Below are positions 50,919-60,108 of a stretch of 64,000 nucleotides of DNA, one piece after another (positions within the stretch are counted from its first letter, which is position 1; the number at the start of each line of letters is the position of its first letter). This DNA comes from Gracilimonas sp040904925. GTDB lineage: Bacteria > Bacteroidota > Rhodothermia > Balneolales > Balneolaceae. The stretch is from assembly GCA_040904925.1 (NCBI GenBank), contig JBBDSP010000028.1:1-64000 (forward strand), written 5' to 3'. The position numbers were made by a program, and so were the translations under genes. The notes beneath the pieces were generated by a model. The model made no database searches and had not been told where the DNA came from. It saw only the letters and a list, made by a program, of their open reading frames with translations.

Positions 50919-51710
50919 TTAAACGAGTGGCAGTGACAGACTTAACCTACCTGTTGAGTCTCCCATCATTTTAAAACTCAGATAACCCTCGATCTGATCA
51001 ACTAACTTTCTGCTGGCGAGCAGTCCCTCATTCAAAGAACTATTTTTAATAGACTCATACTCATCTTTCTCATTTTTGCATCTCAATACAGCTCGTATAT
51101 CACTAGCTTTTTGTTCAGATAAGCTAAAAGTGATCTCAAATTTTGCTTTACCTTCCTCTTCAGAAGAACGGAGTTCCGCCTGATCTCCCTTTGGAATACA
51201 TTTGATGGCGTAGGATACCAACTTATACATGATAAGTTTAACGGTATATAGTGCCGTATGTACATGCAAGGGCTTTAAAGATGAGTTGAAATTTATTTTA
51301 TTATTCGAAGGGTCAATCTGTGAACAAACGTTTTTCACTGCCCAATTTAGGTCAACCTCTAAAAAATCTTCTTCCGCCTCAAATTGCTCTTGCTCATACA
51401 TGGCATTTAATTGCTGGAATATTTCATTTACCTCCGTAATTCCAAGCTCAATTTTTTTTCGATAGTGCTCTATCTGATCTACGCTGACATCCTGCTCAAG
51501 TGTCATATCTATAAGTTCAAGATAGCCGGAGATCGCACTTAGAGGAGACATAGCATTGTGCATATTTTGCTTTACAATACTTCTTTGGAGCTGCTGGATT
51601 TGAAGAAGCCGTGAAAGCTTATTCTGTTGCTTCCCATCTTTTTTACCAATTCCATTTAATGTAATAGGCACATGTATTGGGCCAACATTTTCAACATCTT
51701 TATCTGACAT
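50919..51710 (-). CDS. Kinase-like protein with H-box but degenerate ATPase domain
   Basis: The 263-residue protein (ATG 51710; a longer TTG start at 51788 is possible) has a DHp-like helix with NMHNAMSPLSAISGYLELID, where His51 sits where a histidine kinase is phosphorylated. A second helix and an ATPase-like domain follow. The N-box is weak (LMYKLVSYAIKCIPKGD) and neither a DxGxG nor a GxGxG G-box is visible. It resembles the 33272 kinase in size and layout. It may accept a phosphate or act as a scaffold without kinase activity. Confidence 0.72.
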   Translation of the reverse strand: MSDKDVENVGPIHVPITLNGIGKKDGKQQNKLSRLLQIQQLQRSIVKQNMHNAMSPLSAISGYLELIDMTLEQDVSVDQIEHYRKKIELGITEVNEIFQQLNAMYEQEQFEAEEDFLEVDLNWAVKNVCSQIDPSNNKINFNSSLKPLHVHTALYTVKLIMYKLVSYAIKCIPKGDQAELRSSEEEGKAKFEITFSLSEQKASDIRAVLRCKNEKDEYESIKNSSLNEGLLASRKLVDQIEGYLSFKMMGDSTGRLSLSLPLV

Positions 51711-52231
51711 AATACTTTTCTGATAATTAAAAATACCAACGAATCTGTTATCCCCTACAACTACTATTATCAGTTTGTCGATACCCAAAAAGCCAAACTT
51801 TTATAAACAGTAAACTACTTTAGCAGGTGAATTTAAGTCGATATCAGCTTAACCATTTTTTTTAATCATTAAAAAATTTTAATGTTACGGTTTTTATAAC
51901 AGATATATCTGCTTATATAGTGCTAAAACACTGTCGCTCAGTATATTTAAAAGTCCTAACGTTATTAGGGTATGTAAAAATATTCAAACTTCTTAATAAT
52001 TCCTGAGAATTTTGTGCGGAAATGAGATTTAATTAATAGAGTTTTTTTTAAGCTTAAAGATATTTATCTAATGAGGGTCATATCAGAATAATTTCTCAAA
52101 TCCTATAAAGAGTAACAGAAATTAAATTGGCTAAAAATTTCATCAGGGGACTTATCAATGGATAGATTACATCATCTATTATTTGCTGATTCTCTTAATT
52201 AAATATACTTCTGTAATTATTTAAAACAGAC
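51711..52231. other. 520-bp AT-rich intergenic region
   Basis: No gene or RNA is supported. It separates two divergent genes, so it should hold promoters for both, but no sigma28 or sigma54 site of the type seen elsewhere is present. Confidence 0.55.
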
Positions 52232-53860
52232 ATGAAGACTAAAATCAGTAATTTACATTCAGGGATTTTTCGTTCTATGGTAGAAAAAAGCCTGAACGAG
52301 ATATTTTTAATAGATCCGGATTCACTTCAATTTATTTATGGAAATCCTTCCATAGTAAAAAAGCTGGGATACACTTATGGTAATTTTCTTGAGCTAAATT
52401 TCCCCTCTATTGTAACTGCAGAACATCGCGAAAACGTACTCAAAATATTAGATCAACTGATTAACCGAAGGCAGCAGCAGATCTCTCTTCAAGTTGATTT
52501 TTTTAATTCTGATGAATACTTCTTTCCTGTTCATATTCAATTAGAATGGATCAAAAAAAACGGGGAGGAATATATACTCGGCATTTGTCAGGATCTAAGT
52601 CACCAGAAAAGAAACAAGGATCTTTTGGAGGAACAGAAAAAGAAAACAAGAAACCTTCAGTTGAGTAATAAATACAAGTCAGATTTTTATGCAAACCTAA
52701 GTCACGAGATGAGGACCACATTGAATTCCGTTTCTTTACTTAGTGAAATCTTGTATGAAAACCGATCTAAGAATCTCAAAAAATCACAGTTAAAGTACAC
52801 CCAAACCATACACAATTCTACAAACAGCCTGCTTAAATTGCTAAATGAGGTATTGGATCTATCAAAAATAGAGTCTGGTAAAATGAGCATGCGGCCTGAG
52901 TTGTTGGAGGTCAAAGAATTTTGTAAAGAGTTAGAACGGCTATTTCAACCTGTAGCCAGGGAAAAAGGATTGCGATTTCAATTCATAGATGAAATTAAAG
53001 TCAGTCCTGCTTTTAATACTGATCGATTGCGGCTTGAACAGGTATTAAAAAATCTAATTTCAAATGCACTGAAATTTACTGTTGAAGGATATGTTAAACT
53101 TCGGTTATTTCACCCTGAAAATCAGAATAAATCGACTCAATCAACTATAGGATTTCAGGTGATTGACACAGGGGTTGGAATTCCTGATAATCAATTAGAA
53201 AATATTTTTGAGAGCTATATTCAGGCTGAGGGCAGCAAAACTTACAGTGACTTTGGAGGAACCGGATTAGGCCTCTCCATTTCGAAACAGATCGTTCAAC
53301 TTTTAGGAGGAACTATTTCTGTGGAAAGCACACTTAAGAGTGGCAGTATTTTTACCATTGAAGTACCAATGGACAGTAGCGAAGCAATTCTAAGTAATGC
53401 CAAAGAAGGTAAGATCAAACTTACAACCACGCCTGCAATTGGTGATCGTATTGTACAAAAAGTAAAATCAAAACCTAAAAAACTCAATGGTACCGTACTT
53501 CTGATCGATGACAGTGAAACTCATAACATGGCTTTAAGTGAATTTCTAAACTTCAAGATCAAAAAGACGCTCACGGCAGAATCCGCTAAAAATGCATTTG
53601 AGATCCTGTCTTCACAAACGGTTCATTGTATTATACTTGATATGTACCTTCCTGATGCTAGCGGCAGAGAAGTACTGCAGAAACTTAAAAGTAATAAACG
53701 GTATTCATCCATTCCGGTCATCATCTATTCCGGCAAAAATTTCACTCAAGAAGAAGAGGAAGAACTCGGGAATCTTGCAGATGCCATTATTCAGAAAAAT
53801 GTGATGAGCTATAAGGTGTTATTACCCAAAGTGATTGGTGTTCTGCAGAAAGTGATCTAA
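52232..53860 (+). CDS. Hybrid sensor histidine kinase (PAS-HisKA-HATPase-receiver)
   Basis: The 542-residue soluble protein has a PAS domain (about 12-125, SLNEIFLIDPDSLQFIYGNP), a short coiled coil, HisKA with phospho-His158 in YANLSHEMRTTLNSVSLLSE, HATPase with N-box VLKNLISNALKFT, G1 IDTGVGIPDN and G2 FGGTGLGLSISK. It ends in a receiver domain (about 420-540): D426-D427, Asp470 in CIILDMYLPDASG, Ser500 and Lys522. All key residues are present. Neighbouring genes give no partner. It may feed a separate Hpt or regulator elsewhere. Confidence 0.94.
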   Translation: MKTKISNLHSGIFRSMVEKSLNEIFLIDPDSLQFIYGNPSIVKKLGYTYGNFLELNFPSIVTAEHRENVLKILDQLINRRQQQISLQVDFFNSDEYFFPVHIQLEWIKKNGEEYILGICQDLSHQKRNKDLLEEQKKKTRNLQLSNKYKSDFYANLSHEMRTTLNSVSLLSEILYENRSKNLKKSQLKYTQTIHNSTNSLLKLLNEVLDLSKIESGKMSMRPELLEVKEFCKELERLFQPVAREKGLRFQFIDEIKVSPAFNTDRLRLEQVLKNLISNALKFTVEGYVKLRLFHPENQNKSTQSTIGFQVIDTGVGIPDNQLENIFESYIQAEGSKTYSDFGGTGLGLSISKQIVQLLGGTISVESTLKSGSIFTIEVPMDSSEAILSNAKEGKIKLTTTPAIGDRIVQKVKSKPKKLNGTVLLIDDSETHNMALSEFLNFKIKKTLTAESAKNAFEILSSQTVHCIILDMYLPDASGREVLQKLKSNKRYSSIPVIIYSGKNFTQEEEEELGNLADAIIQKNVMSYKVLLPKVIGVLQKVI

Positions 53861-53888
53861 TATTGAAGGTCAATATATTCGTAACTAA

Positions 53889-53904
53889 CCGGAACATATT
53901 CCGG
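53889..53904. other. Short inverted repeat after the hybrid kinase gene
   Basis: CCGGAA-CATA-TTCCGG, a 6-base stem with a 4-base loop, 29 bases beyond the stop codon. No T-run follows, so I do not call it an intrinsic terminator. Confidence 0.45.
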
Positions 53905-53934
53905 TAATACTCCAATTTCCATTCACTATATCAA

Positions 53935-54156
53935 TTAATTAAATCCAGGCCTTCCGGGAGGAATAGGGATTCCCGGACCCGAATCTGAACTTCCTGTAGA
54001 TAACAAGTAAGCTGAAGATGTGATGAGCGTTGCGCAGTTAATGAGAGAGCCTACGGGGCTGCTCATCCCTGCATGAAATTCCGGGTTCTGTTTTAATATG
54101 CCTGATAAAAGTGTAGACCCCGAGCACGGGAGGCCAGAAATAAAATGTAAAACCAT
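53935..54156 (-). pseudogene. Remnant of a sulfotransferase gene (N-terminal part)
   Basis: The first 40 residues read like the start of a bacterial PAPS-dependent sulfotransferase: HFISGLPCSGSTLLSGIL, then KQNPEFHAGMSSPVGSLIN. This covers the 5'-phosphosulfate-binding loop (normally LPRSGSTLL; here Cys replaces the Arg) and the next helix. The frame then runs into unrelated Ser/Gly/Pro-rich sequence and stops at 73 residues, whereas the family has about 250-300. It is a truncated gene. Confidence 0.7.
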
Positions 54157-54569
54157 GTGCTAACCCAATTATACCAATCTATATTATTAAAAATTAAAAT
54201 TAATATTAATAACAACGTCTTATTGATTTATTTTACCAGCACTGAAGAGATTCATTAGCTAATATTACTATAAAGTATTAACCCCCGTATTAACTGTGCT
54301 TTATTAGCGATAAAATTAAGGCTCTCAAATTTTTTCCACTTCTCTGCCAGAATTCAGAAAAATTCAATTATGCAAAAACATGATAATGCTTGCCGGTTCG
54401 CCACTCGTTTTCGCTCTCCTGTTTTTTAAATATATCAACCATAAAATAATGGTCATGAATGCTTTAAGAGGAAGCTTAATTTAGATTTAATCCCGAATGG
54501 AGCATAATAGGATAAATACACGCCGATCATACTGTTGAAAAAATCTTTAATCAAAAATTTTCCCAGACT

Positions 54570-54600
54570 AAACCACTCTGCACTGAAAGTGCAGAGGTTT
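54570..54600. repeat. Palindromic repeat, copy 1
   Basis: AAACC-A-CTCTGCACT-GAA-AGTGCAGAG-GTTT-like structure: CTCTGCACT pairs with AGTGCAGAG around GAA, with AAACC/GGTTT outside. The core recurs at 54832-54848. Confidence 0.5.
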
Positions 54601-54831
54601 GATTTGGAGCTGAAAGTCCCGTTCTCTACATCAATATCACTTAAGTCATTCTGAGGGTACTCCCCAAGGATCTATGCAATTTAGGTCTCACTGTTTTTAT
54701 ATGCGAATGTACCATGTAGTGGCAATACCGATGTGAACACAAACTTATAAGCTCCTTAATAGGCAAGATCCTTCATTTCATTCAGGATGACTTTAGATAC
54801 AGGGAATTGATTTTTTGGCAATACTAAAGTG

Positions 54832-54848
54832 CTGCACTCAAAGTGCAG
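54832..54848. repeat. Palindromic repeat, copy 2
   Basis: CTGCACT-CAA-AGTGCAG with the following GGGTTTTAAACC resembles copy 1 (CTGCACT-GAA-AGTGCAG, then AGGTTT). The two are 260 bases apart. Confidence 0.5.
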
Positions 54849-54926
54849 GGTTTTAAACCTTGGGCTGGGACCAATAAAAAAGAGATGAAGCTGAATGCGC
54901 ACATCTTACTTCCACTTCAAGGGGAG

Positions 54927-55868
54927 TCAGCTAAGAAATTGAATAGCAAATAGCCGTTTTTCATCCACCCAGCTCCTAATAGTTTCAAAGTACGGTTCAG
55001 TTAGTTGAGCAAACGATTCCAGAGAATATTTATGGGAATTCTCGGTATGTATACTTTCCCCTTTCTTGAAGTCAATTATCACATCTCCTATTGTCACAGT
55101 TTGGTCAGTATTGCTTACCAGGTGCATTTCGATACGACTTTTCTCTTCATTAAAAACTGCACGGTGCTCGAATTCACTGACATCAAAATCAGCTCCCAAT
55201 TCTCTGTTTATTCTAGCAAGTATATTTTTGTTGAATGCAGCTGTAACCCCTTTTGAATCGTCATAGGCGGCAATCAACACTTCCGGATCTTTGATCAGAT
55301 CGAAACCGATCAATAGCCCGCCGTCTGGGCCAACCAACTCCGAGATCAGTCCGATGAAGTCAGCTGCATGTTCTTTGGCAAAATTCCCGATCGTAGAGCC
55401 GGGAAAATAGGCAATCTTCCGTACACCTTCTGGAGTTTCGGGAAGGTCAAACGGTTTGGTATAATCTGCGGCAACCGGCAGGATATTCAGGTCAGGATAT
55501 TCTTTCTGTAAATCCTTTGTAACAGCTTGCAAGAATTTCTCGGAAATATCGACCGGTACATAGGAATGAATATCTTCTAAATGATCGAGCAATAACCGGG
55601 TTTTCATGCTGCTTCCACTACCCAATTCAATCAGCTGAATCTGATTTCCTAACACTGAGGCAATCTCATCAATATTATTTTCCATGATCTCAAGCTCGGT
55701 GCGGGTCAGGTAATATTCATCCAGCTCGCAAATCTCTTCAAACAGCTCTGATCCCCGATTATCATAAAAATATTTACTCGGAAGGGTTTTGTTTGCTTTT
55801 TTCAGTCCGGTTATGACCTCCGCCGCCATATCTGTATTCAATTCCAATTCTTCTGCCGTCTTTTTCAT
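54927..55868 (-). CDS. egtD: L-histidine N(alpha)-methyltransferase EgtD
   Basis: EgtD trimethylates histidine to hercynine using three SAM, the first step of ergothioneine synthesis. The 313-residue protein starts with the family pattern EVITGLKKANKTLPSKYFYD (then NRGSELFEEICELDEYYLTR), has the SAM loop IQLIELGSGSSMKTRLLLDH and a later YFPGSTIGNFAKEHAADF segment, both diagnostic. It lies 27 bases behind egtB on the same strand, so the two form an operon. EgtA, EgtC and EgtE are absent from the window. Confidence 0.93.
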   Translation of the reverse strand: MKKTAEELELNTDMAAEVITGLKKANKTLPSKYFYDNRGSELFEEICELDEYYLTRTELEIMENNIDEIASVLGNQIQLIELGSGSSMKTRLLLDHLEDIHSYVPVDISEKFLQAVTKDLQKEYPDLNILPVAADYTKPFDLPETPEGVRKIAYFPGSTIGNFAKEHAADFIGLISELVGPDGGLLIGFDLIKDPEVLIAAYDDSKGVTAAFNKNILARINRELGADFDVSEFEHRAVFNEEKSRIEMHLVSNTDQTVTIGDVIIDFKKGESIHTENSHKYSLESFAQLTEPYFETIRSWVDEKRLFAIQFLS

Positions 55869-55895
55869 ATAGTTTTATAGATGATAATAAGGTTA

Positions 55896-57188
55896 TTATC
55901 GAGCCAGTCTGATTCCCGTAAACTGCCACCGCTCATTGGTATGGAAGAAATTGCGGTACGTTTTTCTGAAGTGTAATTTTGAAGTTGCACAGGATCCGCC
56001 CCGTAGCACATACTGATTGCACATGAATTTGCCGTTGTACTCTCCCAAAGCGCCGGGCAGTGGCTTGTATCCGGGATAAGGAGCATACGAACTTTGGGTC
56101 CACTGCCACACCTCCCCGAACATTTGCTGTAATCCCTCTTCTTCTGTTTGCAAAGCAGCGGGGTGTAAATATCCCGCGTCCACAAAATTTCCTTCTACTT
56201 TCAGCGATTCAGTAGCCACCTCCCATTCCTGTTCGGTAGGTAAACGAAAACCTTTCCAGCGGGCATAGGCATCGGCCTCAAAATAACTGACATGAGCTAC
56301 CGGTTCATTCGGATCGACTTTTTCCATTCCGCTTAGGGTAAACTGACACCATTCACCTTCTTTTCTCTGCCAATGCAATGGGGCTTGCCAACCTTCATCC
56401 CTGATCGTAGAAAATCCCTCATCCAGCCACCATTGGGGTTCTCCATAAGCACCGGATTCTATAAATTCAATGTATTCCCCATTTGTGACCAGCCGGTTTG
56501 CAAGCTCAAAGTCATGGATATAGGTTTTGTGCCGGGGAAATTCGTTGTCGTAGCCAAAACCATCCCCTTTATGACCTACTTCAAAAACGCCTTCCTTAAA
56601 AGAACTCCAGCTCAATTCCGGGATTGATTCTACTCTGGGTCGATCTACTTTTTTATAGGCAATATTCAATGGATTCTGGGCAAACATATATTTCAGATCC
56701 GTCATCAGCAGTTCCTGATGCTGCTGTTCATGGTGAATCCCGATCTCAATGATGGGAGCCCACTTTTTATACTGTTCCTCCGTAGCCGAACGGATCAGGT
56801 CTATCACATGCTCGTTGATGCTTTTCCGATATTCAAAAACCTGCTTTACCGTAGGACGCGAAATATTACCCCTTCTTGCCCGGCAGTGAGGAACTCCCGT
56901 CTGCAGGTAATAGGAATTGAACAAATAGCTGTATTGCGGATGAACAGGGTCATAATCCTTTACCTCCTTCTCCAACAAGAAAGTCTCAAAAAACCAGGTA
57001 GTATGAGCAAGGTGCCATTTAGCCGGACTTGCATTCTCGGTTACCTGTACTACATAATCTTCGATCTCAAGGGGCTCGGTAATTTTTTCCGTAAATGAAC
57101 GAACCGTTTTAAAATGATCGATGAGATCATCCCTTTGCGAGTAAGCATTATCCTGAATAGGATCTGTTGGAGCAGTCAGTGTTTTCAT
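55896..57188 (-). CDS. egtB: Hercynine oxygenase EgtB (ergothioneine synthesis)
   Basis: EgtB is an iron-dependent sulfoxide synthase that joins hercynine to cysteine or gamma-glutamylcysteine. The 430-residue protein has an N-terminal DinB-like domain with LAHTTWFFETFLLEKEV, giving one metal His, and the HxxxHxE site in IGIHHEQQHQELLMTDLKYM, giving the rest. A C-terminal FGE-sulfatase domain (from about 190) has WKGFRLPTEQEWEVATESLK and YVLRGGSCATSKLHFRKTYR, then NFFHTNERWQFTGIRLAR. It is the first gene of the pair with egtD. The thiol acceptor used cannot be told by eye. Confidence 0.93.
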   Translation of the reverse strand: MKTLTAPTDPIQDNAYSQRDDLIDHFKTVRSFTEKITEPLEIEDYVVQVTENASPAKWHLAHTTWFFETFLLEKEVKDYDPVHPQYSYLFNSYYLQTGVPHCRARRGNISRPTVKQVFEYRKSINEHVIDLIRSATEEQYKKWAPIIEIGIHHEQQHQELLMTDLKYMFAQNPLNIAYKKVDRPRVESIPELSWSSFKEGVFEVGHKGDGFGYDNEFPRHKTYIHDFELANRLVTNGEYIEFIESGAYGEPQWWLDEGFSTIRDEGWQAPLHWQRKEGEWCQFTLSGMEKVDPNEPVAHVSYFEADAYARWKGFRLPTEQEWEVATESLKVEGNFVDAGYLHPAALQTEEEGLQQMFGEVWQWTQSSYAPYPGYKPLPGALGEYNGKFMCNQYVLRGGSCATSKLHFRKTYRNFFHTNERWQFTGIRLAR

Positions 57189-57337
57189 TACATGAATATT
57201 TAGCTTTTAAAGTTAAGAGATGAGTCAGGTTAGGCTCATCTTACTTTATTAATAATTCCTATCGATATTTAGTTCAACACTTCTGTTATTATAAGTTATT
57301 CAAGACAATCAATATGTACTAAAATTGCTATATAAAA

Positions 57338-57366
57338 AAAGCCCTGATCCAGATGACCAGGGCTTT
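57338..57366 (-). terminator. Intrinsic terminator of the AhpD-like gene
   Basis: On the minus strand AAAGCCCTG (57366-57358) pairs with CAGGGCTTT (57346-57338), followed by T residues. It lies 23 bases past the 57389 stop and isolates egtB. Confidence 0.88.
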
Positions 57367-57388
57367 ATGACTATTCAATCACAAGAGA

Positions 57389-57946
57389 TCAAGCGGTTTC
57401 AAACTCGATCTTCTCGGGCTGAAAAGCCTCATCTAACGGAGTACTTGCCAGATGATTGGTGTAGTTACTGATGGTTTTCAGAGCAATAATCAAATTGATC
57501 TCCAGCAGGTTTTGCTTGGTGTATCCGGCATCCAAAAATTCTTGGATTTCAGATCCAGAAACATGTCCTCTTTCTTCAACGGCTTTGCGCGTATAATTTA
57601 CCAGTGCATTCAATTTAGCATCCGGCAGCGGATCGCCATTTCGCACAGCGTTTACGGTGGCCTCATCCGTCTTCAACTGATTTTTTAAAATGGTTGAGTG
57701 TATTGCTGAGCAGTAGTGACATTCATTTTCGATACTAACGGCTAGGATTGCTAGCTGTTGCTCTTTTGGGGTGAAGCTTGTTTTACCGACAATTTCATCC
57801 AGCTTTAGATAGCCTTCAAGTACGGCAGGAGCTTCGGCAAATTCCCCTAGCAAATTGGGAACAAACCCAAATTTCTCTTTGGTTCCTTTTAAAAATGGTT
57901 TAGCGTCTTCGGGTGCGTTTTCGGCGTTATAAATAGTAAAGTCCAT
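57389..57946 (-). CDS. AhpD/carboxymuconolactone decarboxylase-family protein (peroxidase-like)
   Basis: The 185-residue protein has the redox motif C76-H-Y-C79 followed by His83 in ECHYCSAIHSTILKN, the pattern of AhpD-like alkylhydroperoxidases. The N-part includes FVPNLLGEFAEAPAVLEGYL, common in this family. It is transcribed apart from egtB and followed by its own terminator. An oxidative-stress role is likely from the motif; substrate and partner are unknown. Confidence 0.88.
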   Translation of the reverse strand: MDFTIYNAENAPEDAKPFLKGTKEKFGFVPNLLGEFAEAPAVLEGYLKLDEIVGKTSFTPKEQQLAILAVSIENECHYCSAIHSTILKNQLKTDEATVNAVRNGDPLPDAKLNALVNYTRKAVEERGHVSGSEIQEFLDAGYTKQNLLEINLIIALKTISNYTNHLASTPLDEAFQPEKIEFETA

Positions 57947-58295
57947 AGTAGTGTACCTATTTAATATTAATGGTTTATTTAATTAGAAATAATACACTTT
58001 ATAGATGCACTGAAGATCGAATCTATTACCAACTTTTATTTAATAAGAGTTGATGAGTGGAATAGAATTTGTCTATTAGGTGAAAATTTTTATTTACTCG
58101 TAGCCTAGCCCTTTTCTACTTTTATATCATGCAGAATATTAAATCTGCGAAACTTCGCGCCTTACTCAGCGGAAATCTGCGTAAAACCCTCGCTTAATCA
58201 ATTCTTTTTTTTAAATCTTTCTTCATGCAGAGGGCGCCGATGAATCGCTGAGTTGCGCTGACCAATAGCTTTTTAACGGGGCACTCTTAGTTAGA
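57947..58295. other. 349-bp intergenic region with a dispersed repeat
   Basis: The sequence at 58132-58260 has the word pattern of Bacteroidetes intergenic repeats (see that entry). No gene is supported. Confidence 0.6.
58132..58260. repeat. Dispersed intergenic repeat, copy A
   Basis: ATCTGCGAAACTTCGCGCC and GGAAATCTGCGTAAAACCCT followed by CGCTTAA. The words TCTGCG, CGCG and GCGTAAAACCCTC recur at 60109-60220, with the same general order. Such sequences are typical intergenic repeats in Bacteroidetes and relatives. Confidence 0.55.
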
Positions 58296-58538
58296 TCAGG
58301 AGTACTCTTTGAGTTCTTTCATGGCATCGAGCAGAGCCTGATATTCCTCTCGGCATTCATGGCAATTATCGAGGTGCTCTCTTACCAAGGGCATCGCTTT
58401 TTCAGGTGATTTCCCCAGCAGTTCCATCTCTGCAAACTCGTTTAGTTCATCAAAACAATCATCACAGCCGATCTCAGCTTCGTGGGTAACAGGAATTTTA
58501 CTAAGTAATTTTTTAAGTACGTCTTTGTTCAATTTCAT
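58296..58538 (-). CDS. Putative zinc-binding anti-sigma factor
   Basis: The 80-residue protein has a Cys25-x2-Cys28 pair and a His55-x3-Cys59-x2-Cys62 motif in HLDNCHECREEYQALL, the zinc-finger anti-sigma pattern (HxxxCxxC). It has no membrane segment, so it is a cytoplasmic ZAS type, probably redox-sensitive. It lies 47 bases after the ECF sigma gene. By context it should bind and restrain that sigma. Confidence 0.83.
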   Translation of the reverse strand: MKLNKDVLKKLLSKIPVTHEAEIGCDDCFDELNEFAEMELLGKSPEKAMPLVREHLDNCHECREEYQALLDAMKELKEYS

Positions 58539-58585
58539 GATATCATTCTAAATCTTTCATATTGATGCGGTGATTGTCCTTCATC

Positions 58586-59236
58586 TTACATCTGCTCCAA
58601 AATTTCTTGGGGATCCATACCTTCCACTTCCATTCTGTTTTTTAGTTTAAGCCGTGCATCATGAACCAATTTATATATCGCATTCCTGTTACTATCCATC
58701 ATCTCAGAAACTAACGTCATTGGCACCTGATCGATCATTAACAACTGAAGAACTTTTTGCTGTTTCTCTGTGAGTTCCTCTTCCATGATCTTCATTACTT
58801 GCTGCACTATCATCGATTCATGGGTGATCCGGTCAGGACCGGGCTGGTCATGTTCAATTTCAACGGCTTCTTTGTCATCAGGATCAAACTGACTGTGCTG
58901 TTCAAGCGATATATCTTTGTAGCGTTTTTTTCGAAGTTCTGAATAAGCCTCCCGAACGGATATTTTCATTGCCCAGGTGGTAAATTTACTATCTCCTCGA
59001 AATGTATCGTACTTATCCAAAATCTTGAGTATGGAATCCTGTGCAATATCTTCTACAAAATCATCAAGATCGCGCTGTACATATTTATAAAGGGACGCTT
59101 TGAGACCTTTTATCAAATGTCCGCGAAGCTGTTCGATTGCTTGAGCATCAGGTGGGGGTTTCAGCCCATTTATCCATTCCTCGTTGGTTGAGTAAGAATT
59201 TTGTTGACTGCCTCGTCTTTTAAACCAGTTGATCAT
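58586..59236 (-). CDS. ECF-family RNA polymerase sigma factor
   Basis: The 216-residue protein has region 2 (DDFVEDIAQDSILKILDKYD, then FRGDSKFTTWAMKISVREAY) and region 4 (LTEKQQKVLQLLMIDQVPMT, then MDSNRNAIYKLVHDARLKLK). A 40-residue N-terminal extension and a short C-terminal tail are unusual. It stands first in a two-gene operon with a zinc-binding anti-sigma, a layout typical of thiol/oxidative-stress-responsive ECF systems. The neighbouring redox genes would be plausible targets. Confidence 0.9.
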   Translation of the reverse strand: MINWFKRRGSQQNSYSTNEEWINGLKPPPDAQAIEQLRGHLIKGLKASLYKYVQRDLDDFVEDIAQDSILKILDKYDTFRGDSKFTTWAMKISVREAYSELRKKRYKDISLEQHSQFDPDDKEAVEIEHDQPGPDRITHESMIVQQVMKIMEEELTEKQQKVLQLLMIDQVPMTLVSEMMDSNRNAIYKLVHDARLKLKNRMEVEGMDPQEILEQM

Positions 59237-59319
59237 GTAACAAAGGGTATGGCTTTATGATATTATTAAATCTCAACTGAAAGTATTACAGCCTTTGTTA
59301 ATTCCCAAATTCCATTCCT

Positions 59320-60078
59320 TTATAAATATCTCTCAACCCAGGCCCCGGCTACTTTTCCAACATACAGAGCATCCTCTTCACGGGTAAGCAGGTGATCAGC
59401 ATCATCTAGTGAAATATAGCTTTTGGGATGTTTAGCTAAATTATAGATATGAGCTGCATTTTCAATCCCCACCGTATCATCCACGGGTGAATGAAAGATC
59501 AACAGCGCCTTATCAAGATTAGCTATGATGTCATCCATATTCTGTTCATTCAGATCATCCAGAAACTGCTTTTTAATCGTAAAAATCCTTCCTGCAAGCT
59601 GTACCCTTGCTTCGCCTTTCTCATTGATCTCCTTTTTCTTATCCAGCAAAAGATGGCTTACATGTTGTGGACTGCAAGGAGCTCCTATTGTCGCTACGGC
59701 TTCTACCGAATCCATGAACTTTGCTGCCTGAAGTACTGCGGCTCCACCCAAAGAATGCCCGATAAGCATTACGGGTGGCAATAGTTCATGGCGCATGAAT
59801 TCAGCTGCCTTAACCAGATCTTCTACATTCGAGGAAAAATTAGTATCGGCAAAGTCCCCCTCACTTTCTCCGAGTCCGGTAAAATCAAACCGTAAAACGC
59901 CCATCCCTTGTTCGGTCAGCGCCTGACTGATTCTTCCAACGGCCTTCAGATTTTTACTGCATGTAAAACAATGGGCGAAAAGAGCCATTCCTTTTGAAAT
60001 CCCTTCTTCAGGCTCATCGATACGGGCAGATAATTTTTCACCTTTACTTCCTTCAAATGTTACTTTCTTGTTTTTCAT
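59320..60078 (-). CDS. Alpha/beta hydrolase
   Basis: The 252-residue cytoplasmic protein has the nucleophile elbow GHSLGG (Ser109) in LIGHSLGGAAVLQAAKF, an Asp in FHSPVDDTVGIENAAHIYNL and a His in LDDADHLLTREED, forming a full catalytic triad. The early HCFTCSKNL oxyanion-region motif and DFTGLGESEGDFADTNFSSN are typical of the hydrolase half of OsmC-fused proteins. No OsmC domain follows here. The substrate is unknown. Confidence 0.9.
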   Translation of the reverse strand: MKNKKVTFEGSKGEKLSARIDEPEEGISKGMALFAHCFTCSKNLKAVGRISQALTEQGMGVLRFDFTGLGESEGDFADTNFSSNVEDLVKAAEFMRHELLPPVMLIGHSLGGAAVLQAAKFMDSVEAVATIGAPCSPQHVSHLLLDKKKEINEKGEARVQLAGRIFTIKKQFLDDLNEQNMDDIIANLDKALLIFHSPVDDTVGIENAAHIYNLAKHPKSYISLDDADHLLTREEDALYVGKVAGAWVERYL

Positions 60079-60108
60079 ATGCTATTAATCATTTATGATG
60101 TGAATCTT

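Larger units (their letters stand above)
54157..54926. other. 770-bp intergenic region with two hairpin-like repeats
   Basis: No gene is supported. Two related short palindromes lie at 54570-54600 and 54832-54848. The sequence otherwise looks like decayed DNA between a pseudogene and egtD. Confidence 0.6.
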
